From Bog-473 sp963730785 (GTDB taxonomy: Bacteria; Actinomycetota; Acidimicrobiia; Acidimicrobiales; RAAP-2): DNA of 64,000 nucleotides. Of the stretch, positions 44,289-53,852 are shown one piece after another. The position numbers were made by a program, and so were the translations under genes. The stretch is taken from NCBI GenBank assembly GCA_963730785.1, contig CAVSTF010000010.1:620001-684000 (forward strand). Direction: 5' to 3'. Below the pieces are notes generated by a model. That model was not told the DNA's origin and did no database searches. It saw only the letters and a list, made by a program, of their open reading frames with translations. The stretch's first letter is position 1. Each line of letters begins with the position of its first letter.

Positions 44289-47127
44289 TCAATCTGATCC
44301 CAGACCAACGATGGGACGGTTGAGCTTTATGGCACCGGTGCTCCCAAAGAACATGGCGTTGCCGAAGCTGAAGACGCCGCCATCGGAAGCGACCAGCCAG
44401 TAGCCGTTGCCGTCCGGAGTGGCCGCCATCCCGACGATCGGCTTGTTCAGGTTCAGATTGCCGGTCGAGCCGTGGTACACGGCATCGCCGAAGGTGAAGA
44501 TGCCACCGTCGGACGCAACTTCCCAGTAGCCGTTACCGGTGGGGGTGGGCGCCATGCCCACGATGGGCCGAGCCAGGGCAATTTCGCCGGCTGAGCCATG
44601 GAAAACCGCGTCGCCGTAGGTGAAGATGCCGCCGTCAGAGGCCACCAACCAGTAGCCGTTGCCGTCCGGAGTGGCCGCCATCCCGACGATCGGTTTGGCC
44701 AGGTTGAGCGCGCCGGCGCTGCCCAGGAATCGGGCCCCGCCAAAATTAAAGATCCCACCGTCGGAGGCGACCAACCAGTACCCATTGCCGCTGGGCGTGG
44801 CCGCCATGCCGACAATGGGGGCATTGAGATGCAGGTTGCCGGTGGAACCGAAGTACTTGGCGTCGCCATAGTTGAAGATGCCGCCGTCAGAGGCCACCAA
44901 CCAGTAGCCGTTGCCGTCCGGCGTGGTGGCCATCCCGACGATTGGGGCCGAAAGATGCAGATTGCCGGCGCTGCCGTAGAAGGCTCCCGAGCCGAAGTTG
45001 AAGACGCCGCCGTCGGAGGCGACGAAGCGGTACCCGCTGCAACCGGTGGACGTACCGAACTCGTAGACGTCGCCGAAGGTCACGGCGGAGGTGCCCCTGG
45101 GATTGACCACCGTCACGTTGACGCAGGTGATGGCGCCTGGTGACGGTGGCACCACGGTGAGGGAGTTCTCCGATTCCGACACGATCCGACCGGCGCCGGC
45201 CGGACCGAAGATCACGGCCGAGGCGTCGGCCAGTCCCCCACCGGTGATGGTGATGGCGTTGCCGTTCCTGGTCGGGCCGGTGAAGGTGCTGAGCGCTGCT
45301 ACCGACGGGCAGCCGTCACCACCCTGGAGGGCAATGGCCAGGTTCTGAGCAATGGGTGAACCCAGGCCGGAGGCTGGGTCGTAGCCACTACTGGCCGCCC
45401 ACTGGCCACCATTGGTCCCGGTGAAGTCGTTCTCTCCCGAGGCGACGTCGGTGAAGTTGGATCCGTTGTCGTTGGCATAGAGGGACGGATTGACCAGGCC
45501 CAACGATGAGGAGCAGCCCTGATCGGTGTCGGCGAAGAGCCCGGCCATCATGGGGGCCACCGCGCTGGTGCCTCCAAAACCGGTCCAGCCACCGGCAGGG
45601 CCGAAGAACGCCACGACCCCGCTTTCCGGGTCGGCGCTGGCCGCGACGTCAGGCACACTCCGGCAACCAGCCGCTTTATTGCATGGGTTGGTGTTGGCCC
45701 CGCCGGCCGAGGCCGGCTGCCATGAAGGCTTGCCGTAGGTGTCCGAATACCCACCGCCGCCGGAGCCGCTCGAAGGGTCGGCCTGGCAGGATCCATTGTC
45801 GGCGACGCCACAGTTGTTCCAGACCGATTGCTCATCGACCGCCCCGCCGACCAGCGTGGTGCCGCCCGCACTGACGACGTCAGGCTGGCTGCCGGGATCA
45901 TCCACGGCCAGGCCGGAACTGCCGTCGGAGATGTAGCAATCTTCCGAACCCGTGTCGCCCGAGGCAGCCACGATGGTCTGGCCCTGGACGGCCATGCGGG
46001 AGAAGATGCCGTTCTCAGTGGCTCCTTCGCCGGGGGTGAGGTCCTGCTCGCAAATGCCCCAGCTGGTGCTCACCACCTGAGCCGTGTCGTCCGAGGCGAT
46101 CCGGTTGAAAACGTCCAGCGACGAGGCGCCATTGGTGTCGTTCGGGGCTTGGTACACCAGGATGGTGGCGGACGGGGCGTCGGCGGCGGCGATCTCAATA
46201 TCGAGCGCGGACTCGCCCGTACCGTGGGCCGGGCCACCCGGTGACCCATCGACCGTGATGGTGCGAATGGCGTTGTTGAGGCCGAAGCAGGACTCGAAGG
46301 TGTTGATGTCGCTCAACGAGAACTGTTCGAATTCCACCACGGCAATCGTCTCGCCGATACCCGTACGACCCTGGGCGAAGAGCTGGTTCAGCCCGTAATC
46401 GGCACCCAGCTGGGTGGTGGTGGAGCTCCCTTCGCTCGTGACGTCGAGGGCCCCGGCACACTGGGCGCCAGACACCGACGCCAGATCGTTGGGATGGGCA
46501 TCGCTCGTCGGCGTGGAGGTCGACGCCGAGTTCTTGTGCATCCGGACCATGGACTGGGCCGGCGAAAGACCGCTCAGGCCCACGATGCCGTCGATGTCAC
46601 CGGCGATGGAGGCCGGAACCCGCGGCGCCTCGGTATTGGCGAATGAGTTGACGTGGCTCGGCAGCAGCACCGACTCCAGCGGCGTGTCGAAGGCGGACGA
46701 CATGGCGGCGGCCGTGCCGCTGACGGGCAGCAGCGAGCTGCCGTCGGTGGGCGTCCCTACCGTCAGGCCCTCGGATTGCAGGGCCTGGGTGACCTGTGAC
46801 ACCTCGGTGGCCGAGGGCCCATAGGCCGCGGCGTATTGGGCTGAGGTCAGGTACTGGTGATAGGTGGGTGAACCCGGCGTGGAGACGGCTGCCACTTCCT
46901 GAGCCAGACCGGTCGGGTCCTGCCCCACCAGACTGACCACTGCATGGACGGAGGTGCCGGTGGCCAATGGACCCAGACGGGTGGTGCCGGCCGGCAACGT
47001 CGGCACGTCGCCGCTCAGGGCGACCTTGGTTCCGGTTGCCCCACCGGATGTCGAGGCCAGCGGTAGCAAGACGCTGACCCCTAACACGACGGCCCCCAGC
47101 ATCAGCCCCAGACCTCGACCGCTGCAT
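44289..47127 (-). CDS. secreted S53 (sedolisin/kumamolisin-type) protease with TIG domain and six C-terminal repeats
   Basis: Acid-active serine-carboxyl protease. In order: a signal peptide, a Pro-kumamolisin domain (DPTGLAQEVAAVSTPGSPTY), the S53 catalytic domain with Glu and Asp in HGTGESALDIEIAAADAP, oxyanion Asp in AASGDTGSEDC and Ser in GFGGTSAVAPMMAG, the calcium site DVASGENDF and YDPASGLGSP, an IPT/TIG domain (TITGGGLADASAVIF), and from about residue 690 six 42-residue repeats. ATG 47102 begins within a hydrophobic stretch and lacks a basic n-region. Removing one C from 47106-47109 joins it to ATG 47127 and gives MQRSRSGLMLGAVVLG, a normal signal peptide; I favour that start. The gene lies between rarA and alaS. 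Confidence 0.88.
44292..45035 (-). repeat. six tandem GYWLVASDGG-type repeats (126 bases each)
   Basis: Six nearly uniform units of 42 residues (GYWLVASDGGIF, FGDA, GSTG, L, PIVGMAATPDGN) fill the C-terminus of the S53 protease. They are more uniform than the six in the GH43-like gene, and the first begins GYRFVASDGG. The same module on two unrelated enzymes suggests a shared surface or substrate-binding role. Confidence 0.88.
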
Positions 47128-47147
47128 GACTGTGTACCCGCCTGTGT

Positions 47148-48428
47148 TCATGTGCGAGTCCCCTCCCCTTCGTCCCCGTGCCCTGATGGTTCGTAATACA
47201 CATGCCCCTCCAGGGCCTCCGGACGATACTGCTGTGGGACCCAGCCGGAGGGGTCATTGTGCGGATATTGGTAACCCTCGCCGTGGCCGATGGAGCCGGC
47301 CGACTTGTAGTGGGCATCCCGTAGGTGCATCGGTACCTCCTGGGGAAGCCCGCCATTCACGTCAGCTCGGGCTCGGCCCAACGCCATCACCACGGAGTTC
47401 GATTTAGGGGCGCGTGCCAGGTAGATCACGGCCTGGGCCAAGTTGAGTGCCGCTTCAGGAAGCCCAACGTATTCCACGGCTCGGGCGGCCGCTTCGGCCA
47501 CCAACAGGGCCTGCGGATCAGCCAGGCCGATGTCCTCGCTGGCCAGGATGACCATCCGACGGGCCAGGAAACGAGGGTCCTCGCCTCCTTCGATCATCCG
47601 GGCCATCCAGTAGAGGCCGGCGTCGACGTCCGATCCACGCACGCTCTTGATCAGGGCGCTGATCTGGTCGTAGTGCTCCTCGGCGCCCTGATGGAAGAGG
47701 CGGCCGTCACGAGCCTTGGCCATGTCGTCAATGGTCAGGATCAGGACCCCATCGGCCTGCCCCGCCGATGCTCGAGCCAGGGCGACGGCAACCTCAACGG
47801 TGGTCAGGGCAGCCCGGGCATCGCCTTCACAGGCGGCCACCACGGCATCGATGGCCTCCTCGTCGGCCTCGGCCTCCTCGGCCACCAGGCCGCGCTTGAC
47901 CAAAATGCTCAGTTCTTCATGGCTGAGCGGGTGCAGCCGCCACAGGGAGGCCCGGCTCAACAGGGGCGGATTCACCTCGAAGAACGGGTTCTCGGTGGTG
48001 GCGCCGATCAGGACCACCAGACCGTCTTCGACGGCGGGCAGTAGGACGTCCTGCTGGGACTTGCTGAACCGATGCACCTCGTCGACGAAGAGCATGGTGC
48101 CCTGGCCATGTTCGCCCAGGCGGGCTTTGGCGTCGCTCAGCGCATCTCGCACGTCCTTGACCCCGGCGGCGGTCGCACTCAGCGTGATCAGGTGCTTGGC
48201 CGTGGTGGCGGCCAATAGGCGAGCCAACGTGGTTTTGCCTGTCCCGGCGGGGCCCCACAAGATGGCTGACCCCACCCGGTCCGCCTCGGCCAGCTTGCGG
48301 AGTGGCGCGCCCGGACCGATCAGGTGCGTCTGGCCGATGACCTCATCGAGCGTGCGCGGCCGGAGCCGGGAGGCCAGCGGTGCCTGACGCGCCAGGTTGC
48401 GTTGGGCAGCATCGGCGAACAGGCTCAC
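47148..48428 (-). CDS. rarA: replication-associated recombination protein A
   Basis: AAA+ ATPase (MgsA/WRNIP1 family) acting at stalled forks. The 426-residue protein shows RPRTLDEVIGQTHLIG, Walker A WGPAGTGKTTLA, Walker B LFVDEVHRFSK, sensor 1 GATTENPFFEV and the C-terminal tetramer region EDIGLADPQAL, MALGRARADVN. In the usual actinobacterial order it follows aspS, as here. Confidence 0.94.
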   Translation of the reverse strand: MSLFADAAQRNLARQAPLASRLRPRTLDEVIGQTHLIGPGAPLRKLAEADRVGSAILWGPAGTGKTTLARLLAATTAKHLITLSATAAGVKDVRDALSDAKARLGEHGQGTMLFVDEVHRFSKSQQDVLLPAVEDGLVVLIGATTENPFFEVNPPLLSRASLWRLHPLSHEELSILVKRGLVAEEAEADEEAIDAVVAACEGDARAALTTVEVAVALARASAGQADGVLILTIDDMAKARDGRLFHQGAEEHYDQISALIKSVRGSDVDAGLYWMARMIEGGEDPRFLARRMVILASEDIGLADPQALLVAEAAARAVEYVGLPEAALNLAQAVIYLARAPKSNSVVMALGRARADVNGGLPQEVPMHLRDAHYKSAGSIGHGEGYQYPHNDPSGWVPQQYRPEALEGHVYYEPSGHGDEGEGTRT

Positions 48429-48443
48429 GTGGGGTCGGTGCCC

Positions 48444-50250
48444 TTAACTGTTCGGCGGGGGTTCGGTCGGCGGCACCACGACCCGGACCCCGAGCTCGGT
48501 CAATACGTGGGCCGGCAATGCCGTAGGGGCGCCCGTCAGCAGATCGGCCCCGGATTGGGTCTTCGGGTAGGCGATGACCTCTCGGATGTTCTCCTCGCCG
48601 GCCAATATGGCGACCAGGCGGTCGACACCGAAGGCGAATCCGGCGTGGGGCGGAGCGCCGTAGCGGAAGGCGTTGAGCAGGAAGCCAAAACGCGATTCGG
48701 CTTCCTCGGCGGAGATGCCCAGGGCGTCGAAGATCTTCGACTGGATATCCCGCCGGTGAATACGGACACTGCCCGATCCCAGCTCCCAACCGTTCAGGAC
48801 CAGGTCGTAGGCCTGGGACCGCACGGCGAAGGGGTCGGTGGTCAACAGCTCCATGTCGTCGGGGTACGGCATGGTGAAGGGATGGTGGGCCGCTTGGGGG
48901 TTGCCGGCGGCATCGATGCCGTCGAACATCGGGAAGTCGGTGACCCACACGTAGAAGTGCGGTCCCTCGCTCACGGGCGGCGAACCGAGCGTGGAGCGCA
49001 TGAGGCCCAGCACGTTGCAGGCCAATCGATACTGGTCGGCCACGGCCAGAATGAGATCGCCCGCACTGGCCCCGGTCTTGGTCAAGATGGCGGCGCGCTC
49101 GGGGTCGGACAGGAAGCGGTCCAGCGGCGAATCGAGCGCGAGCGTGCCGTCTTCGGAGGCGGTGACCCGGAACCAGGCCAATCCTCCAGCGCCGGCCTTC
49201 TTGGCCTGGTCGGTCAGGGTGTCGAGGCGTGAACGAGTGAAGGCGGCGCCGCCGGGGACGCAGATGGCCTTGACGTAGTCGGCCGAGAAGGCCTTGACCT
49301 CGGTCGCGGCGAACTCGGCCGATAGGTCCACCAGTTCCATGCCGAAGCGAAGGTCCGGCTTGTCGGTCCCGAACCGGTCCAGGGCATCGGCCCATGTCAT
49401 CCGGGTGATGGGCGGCGGACGGTGTCCGGTGGCGGCCTCGGCCGCATCGAGCACGGCCTCGGATACAAAGCCCATGACGTCATCCTGGCTACCGAAGGAG
49501 AGCTCCATGTCGAGCTGGGTGAACTCGAACTGACGATCGGCCCGCAGGTCTTCGTCGCGCAAGCACCGGGCAATTTGGTAGTAGCGGTCAAACCCACCGA
49601 CCATCAGCAGCTGTTTGGCCAACTGCGGACTCTGGGGCAGCGAATAGAACGAGCCGTGGTGGAGCCGGCTGGGCACCACGAACTCACGCGAGCCCTCCGG
49701 CGTCGGGGCCCACAGCAGCGGGGTCTCTACCTCGACGAAGCCCTGCCGGTCCATGGCGCTGCGGATAGCGGCGTTGACCCGCGACCGGAGCCGGAGGTTG
49801 CGCTGCATACGGGGACGGCGCAGGTCGACGTACCGATGCTTGAGCCGGACCGGCTCGTCGGAGTCCGATCGGTCGTCCACCGGGAACGGTGGCGGTTCGG
49901 CGTCGTTGAGGACTTCGACCAGGCAATCGCCGATCTCAATGTCGCCGGTGGCTAGTCCCGGGTTGCGGGTCCCGTCGGGGCGAAGGCGGACCTTGCCGGT
50001 GATCGAGACCACCCACTCGCTGCGGATGTCGACCTTGTTGTCGATGACGCACTGGATGATCCCGGTGTGGTCGCGCAGATCGATGAAGGCCAGGTGTTCT
50101 CCGTGTTCACGGCGTCGGGCCACCCAGCCACAGACACGGACCTCGTCCCCCTCATTGGACGCCCGCAAAATGCCGCAGAGGTGGGTGCGCAGCGCGGTCG
50201 GGACGCGGGTCGAGCTCGTCGTGGGATGAAGTGGTTTCGGGGGCGCTCAT
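48444..50250 (-). CDS. aspS: aspartyl-tRNA synthetase, N-terminal frame broken once
   Basis: Class IIb synthetase. The OB-fold anticodon domain has CGWVARRREHGEHLAF. The catalytic domain has QSPQLAKQLLMVGGFDRYYQ, RDEDLRADRQ, a bacterial insertion (GAD) and FAFGVDRLVAILAG, ending with the standard NIREVIAYPKTQSG. The proline usually after RADRQ is Phe here (RQFEFTQLD). The longest uninterrupted frame begins at TTG 50168 and lacks the first residues. Removing one G from 50207-50209 extends it to ATG 50250, which overlaps the hisS stop as ATGA and gives about 601 residues reading LDRVPTALRTHLCGIL, as expected for AspRS. Probably a sequencing error. Confidence 0.9.
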
Positions 50251-51575
50251 GAAGATGCGTCGGATCCTTTTGCATTGAGGTTGGCCAACAGGGAGTGCAA
50301 CTCTGCCACCACCTCGGACCGGGGCACGGCACGTTGGTCACCGTCGGTCCGCAGGGGCCGGAAGCCGACGGAGTTGGATTCGAGTTCTTGTTGGCCGATG
50401 ACCAGGGCCACCAGGGCACCCGAACGGTCGGCCGACTTGATCTGCGACTTCATGGAACGGCCGTCGAACGCCCGGTCGGCCCGCAAGCCGGCCCGCCGCA
50501 GCTCGGCCGTCAGGGTGACCGCCTCGGCTCCCCCGGTCAGGTCGATCACGTAGGCCGCCAAGGGGGTGGGAGCTGTCGGGTAGACGCCTTCGGCATCACA
50601 GGCGATGAGCAGCCGCTCCATGCCCAGGCCGAACCCGATGCCCGGCGTGGCCGGGCCGCCCAACATCTCGACCAGACCGTTGTAGCGGCCGCCCCCACCC
50701 AGGGCGTTCTGGGCCGCATCGATGGCGCCGGAGGCGAACTCGAAGGTGGTGCGGGTGTAGTAATCGAAACCCCGTACCAGCCGGTGATCAATGACGAAGG
50801 GCACGTCGAGCGCGGTGAGGCCGGCCTGCACGCGGTCGAAGTGGGCGCCACACTCGTCGCAGAGGTGGTCGGTGAAATGCGGCGCGTGCTCGGTGGCCGC
50901 CCGGCATTCCGCGGTCTTGCAGTCGAGGACCCGCAACGGGTTCTCCTGGTAGCGCTGCCGGTGCGAATCGCACAGTTCGTCCTCGTGCTGAGCCAGGTAG
51001 TCGCGCAGGAGGTCGATGTAGGCCGGTCGACAGTTGCCATCGCCCATGGAGTGGAGCTTGAGGGTGACCTCACGCAGACCGAGGCCGGCGATGAAGTCGT
51101 GGGCCAGGGAGACCACTTCGACATCGAGGTCGGCGTCGTCGGGCCCGAGCGCCTCGATGCCCATCTGGAAGTGCTGCCGGTACCGACCCTTTTGCGGGTT
51201 CTCGTGCCGGAAGGAGGGTGCGAAGTACCAGGCCTTCCAGGGCGGGATCGGGTGATGTTCGACGAATGCCCGCACGATCGACGCGGTGCCCTCCGGACGC
51301 AGGGCCACCTCCAGGCCGTCGCGGTCGGCAAACGTGTACATCTCCTTGCCCACGATGTCGCTGCCCTCGCCGATGCCCCGGTGGAAGATGCCCACGTTCT
51401 CGAGGATGGGCGTGATGGCCAAGCCGTACCCGGCGGCCTCGACCAATTGGGCGAAGCGGACCACCGTCTCTTCCCAGCGGGCCGACTCGGGCATGGTCAC
51501 GTCCCGCATGCCCTTCAGCGTTTGATATTGGACGGGGCTTTCCGTATCGGCGCGCGCGTCTGAACCTTTGGTCAC
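50247..51575 (-). CDS. hisS: histidyl-tRNA synthetase
   Basis: Class IIa synthetase of 442 residues. Motifs: QTLKGMRDVTMPES, motif 2 region ALRPEGTASIVRAF, the histidine-A loop VRGFDYYTRTTFEF, ALGGGGRYNGLVEML and motif 3 GIGFGLGMERLLI. The C-terminal anticodon-binding domain has GLRADRAFDGRSMKSQIK. GTG 51575 is preferred, with GGGGAT about 7 bases before it and the relA stop 16 bases upstream; the longer open reading overlaps relA. Confidence 0.94.
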   Translation of the reverse strand: MTKGSDARADTESPVQYQTLKGMRDVTMPESARWEETVVRFAQLVEAAGYGLAITPILENVGIFHRGIGEGSDIVGKEMYTFADRDGLEVALRPEGTASIVRAFVEHHPIPPWKAWYFAPSFRHENPQKGRYRQHFQMGIEALGPDDADLDVEVVSLAHDFIAGLGLREVTLKLHSMGDGNCRPAYIDLLRDYLAQHEDELCDSHRQRYQENPLRVLDCKTAECRAATEHAPHFTDHLCDECGAHFDRVQAGLTALDVPFVIDHRLVRGFDYYTRTTFEFASGAIDAAQNALGGGGRYNGLVEMLGGPATPGIGFGLGMERLLIACDAEGVYPTAPTPLAAYVIDLTGGAEAVTLTAELRRAGLRADRAFDGRSMKSQIKSADRSGALVALVIGQQELESNSVGFRPLRTDGDQRAVPRSEVVAELHSLLANLNAKGSDASS

Positions 51576-51591
51576 CAGCTCATCCCCATGC

Positions 51592-53817
51592 TCAGGTCTT
51601 CTTGCCGGGCAGCTGGCGGTAGGCGTCGAACACACCGTCGAGGTGCTTCAGCGCACTGATCAGCGAATGCAGATGGGTCGGGTCGGCCAGTTCAACGTCG
51701 AAGGCCATCCGGCTCACCCGATCGGGCGTGGTGGCGGTGCGGGCCGCCACGATATTCAGGTGATGCTCGGACACGACCCGGCTCACGTCGGCCAACAGGC
51801 GGGAACGGTCGAACGCCTGCACCTCAATGGTGGCCACGAAGACGCCGTCATTGCCCCGGTCCCACTCAACCTCAATGAGCCGCTCATTCGAGCGGTCGGC
51901 CAGCGCGGTGGCATTGGCGCAATCGGCCCGGTGGACCGACACGCCCCGGCCCTGGGTCACGAAGCCAATGATCTGGTCGCCCGGCACCGGGGTGCAGCAG
52001 CGAGCCAGGTGAATCATCACGTCGTCCAGACCCTCGACGTAGACGCCGGCCCCGGTACGCCGACCTTGGCGCGGGCCACGGCCGCCCCGGAGGGCCGTCG
52101 TCGGCAGTTGCTCTTCTTCGCCGCCGCGGAGTGCCTTGGCCAGCCGTTGCACAATCGACTGAGCCGACACCTGGTTCTCGCCAACGGCGGCGTACAGCGC
52201 GTCGAGATCGGCCAGGTTCATTGACTCGGCCACCTCGAGCATGGACGCCGAACCGAGCAGCTTGTGCAGCGGGAGCCCATCGCGCCGCAGGGCCCGGGCC
52301 AGTTCTTCCCGACCGTTCTCGATGGCGTCCTCGCGACGCTCCCGGCTGAACCACTGACGGATCTTGTGGCGGGCCCGGGTCGACGCGACGATCTGCAGCC
52401 AGTCCCGTGACGGACCGGCAGTCGGTGACTTGGAGGTGAAGATCTCGACGGTGTCGGCCGAGGACAGCTGGGTCTCCAACGGGACCAGCCTGCCGTTGAC
52501 CCGAGCACCGATACAGCGGTGGCCCACTTCGGTGTGGATCACATAGGCGAAGTCGACCGGCGTTGAATTGGCCGGGAGGGCGATGACCTTGCCCTTGGGC
52601 GTGAAGACGTAGACCTCGTCCTGTTCCAGGTCGAGCTTGAGCGCCTCGAGAAACTCAATGGGATCATCGGTCTGACGGTCGACGTCGGCAATGCGCTGGA
52701 GCCACGCCATTTCAGACGAGGAATCTTCCTTCTCCTTGTAGCCCCAGTGCGCCGCGATCCCGTATTCGGCCCGGTGATGCATCTCCGTGGTGCGGATCTG
52801 CACCTCAATGGGCTTGCCCTCCAGACCGATCACCGTGGTGTGCAGCGACTGGTACATGTTGAACTTGGGCGTGTTGATGTAGTCCTTGAATCGACCCTGG
52901 ACCGGCGCCCAAATGGCATGGATCGCTCCCAGGGCGGCCCAGCAATCCTTCTCGCTGGTGACCACGACCCGGATGGCCACCAGGTCATTGATGTCGTCGA
53001 ACTCCTTGCCCCGCACCACCATTTTCTCGTAAATGCTCCACAGGTGCTTCGGCCGGCCGGTCACATCGGCCTCGACGCCCATGTCCTTGACCCGCTGACG
53101 CACGTGGGTCAGCACCCGCTCGAGGTACTCCTCACGCTGGGGCGCCCGGGCCGCCACCATCTGCTCAATTTCGGCGTAGCGCTTGGGGTGCAGGGTGGCA
53201 AAGGCCAGGTCTTCCAGCTGCCACCGCACCTGCTGCACGCCGAGCCGGTGGGCCAACGGTGCATAGACGTCGAAGGTCTCCTGCGCCGTGCGCCGTTGCT
53301 TCCATTCGGGCATGACGGCCAAGGTCCGCATGTTGTGCAGGCGGTCGGCCAGCTTGATCAGCAGCACCCGCCAGTCGTCAGCCATGGCCACGAGCATTTT
53401 GCGGATGGTGGCGGCCTGTTGGGCTTCCTTCGAATCGAACTGGAGGCGGTCCAGCTTTGTGACCCCATCGACCACCTTGGCCACGGTCGGGCCGAACGAC
53501 TGCTCAATCGACTCGAGGGTCAGTCCAGTGTCCTCCACCGCATCGTGCAGGAGGGCGGCGGCAACCGTCTGGGCGTCCAGTCCCAGCTCGGCCACGATGG
53601 TGGCCACCGCAATCGGGTGCGTGATGTACGGCTCACCGGAACGGCGGAACTGCCCGTCGTGTGCCGCCAGTGCGGTCCGTCCGGCTTCGACAATGACGCT
53701 GGCATCGTCGTCAGGCCGGTGCTTGCTGAACTCCTTGAGCAGCGGCGCCAACATATCCCCGAACGCGCGCTCCCCATCGTTGCTACTAGCGGGAGTCACC
53801 CGAGTCAGGGTCACCAT
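51592..53817 (-). CDS. relA: bifunctional (p)ppGpp synthetase/hydrolase
   Basis: Stringent-response enzyme of 741 residues. The HD hydrolase domain has HDGQFRRSGEPYITHPIAVA and LLHDAVEDTGLT. The synthetase has INDLVAIRVVV and FNMYQSLHTTVIG. The TGS domain follows (VYVFTPKGKVIALP), then the zinc-finger region (HLARCCTPVPGDQIIGF) and the C-terminal ACT domain. Both catalytic parts look complete, so the protein is bifunctional. It lies between hisS and secF; the apt gene often found here is absent. Confidence 0.96.
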   Translation of the reverse strand: MVTLTRVTPASSNDGERAFGDMLAPLLKEFSKHRPDDDASVIVEAGRTALAAHDGQFRRSGEPYITHPIAVATIVAELGLDAQTVAAALLHDAVEDTGLTLESIEQSFGPTVAKVVDGVTKLDRLQFDSKEAQQAATIRKMLVAMADDWRVLLIKLADRLHNMRTLAVMPEWKQRRTAQETFDVYAPLAHRLGVQQVRWQLEDLAFATLHPKRYAEIEQMVAARAPQREEYLERVLTHVRQRVKDMGVEADVTGRPKHLWSIYEKMVVRGKEFDDINDLVAIRVVVTSEKDCWAALGAIHAIWAPVQGRFKDYINTPKFNMYQSLHTTVIGLEGKPIEVQIRTTEMHHRAEYGIAAHWGYKEKEDSSSEMAWLQRIADVDRQTDDPIEFLEALKLDLEQDEVYVFTPKGKVIALPANSTPVDFAYVIHTEVGHRCIGARVNGRLVPLETQLSSADTVEIFTSKSPTAGPSRDWLQIVASTRARHKIRQWFSRERREDAIENGREELARALRRDGLPLHKLLGSASMLEVAESMNLADLDALYAAVGENQVSAQSIVQRLAKALRGGEEEQLPTTALRGGRGPRQGRRTGAGVYVEGLDDVMIHLARCCTPVPGDQIIGFVTQGRGVSVHRADCANATALADRSNERLIEVEWDRGNDGVFVATIEVQAFDRSRLLADVSRVVSEHHLNIVAARTATTPDRVSRMAFDVELADPTHLHSLISALKHLDGVFDAYRQLPGKKT

Positions 53818-53852
53818 CCATTCAGGCTACCCGACCAGGCACGAACTCCTGG

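Noticed and set aside
50295..51563. 422-codon open frame on the plus strand
   Set aside because: Antisense of hisS. The composition (Gly, Arg, His, Gln-rich) is typical of an antisense frame in GC-rich DNA.
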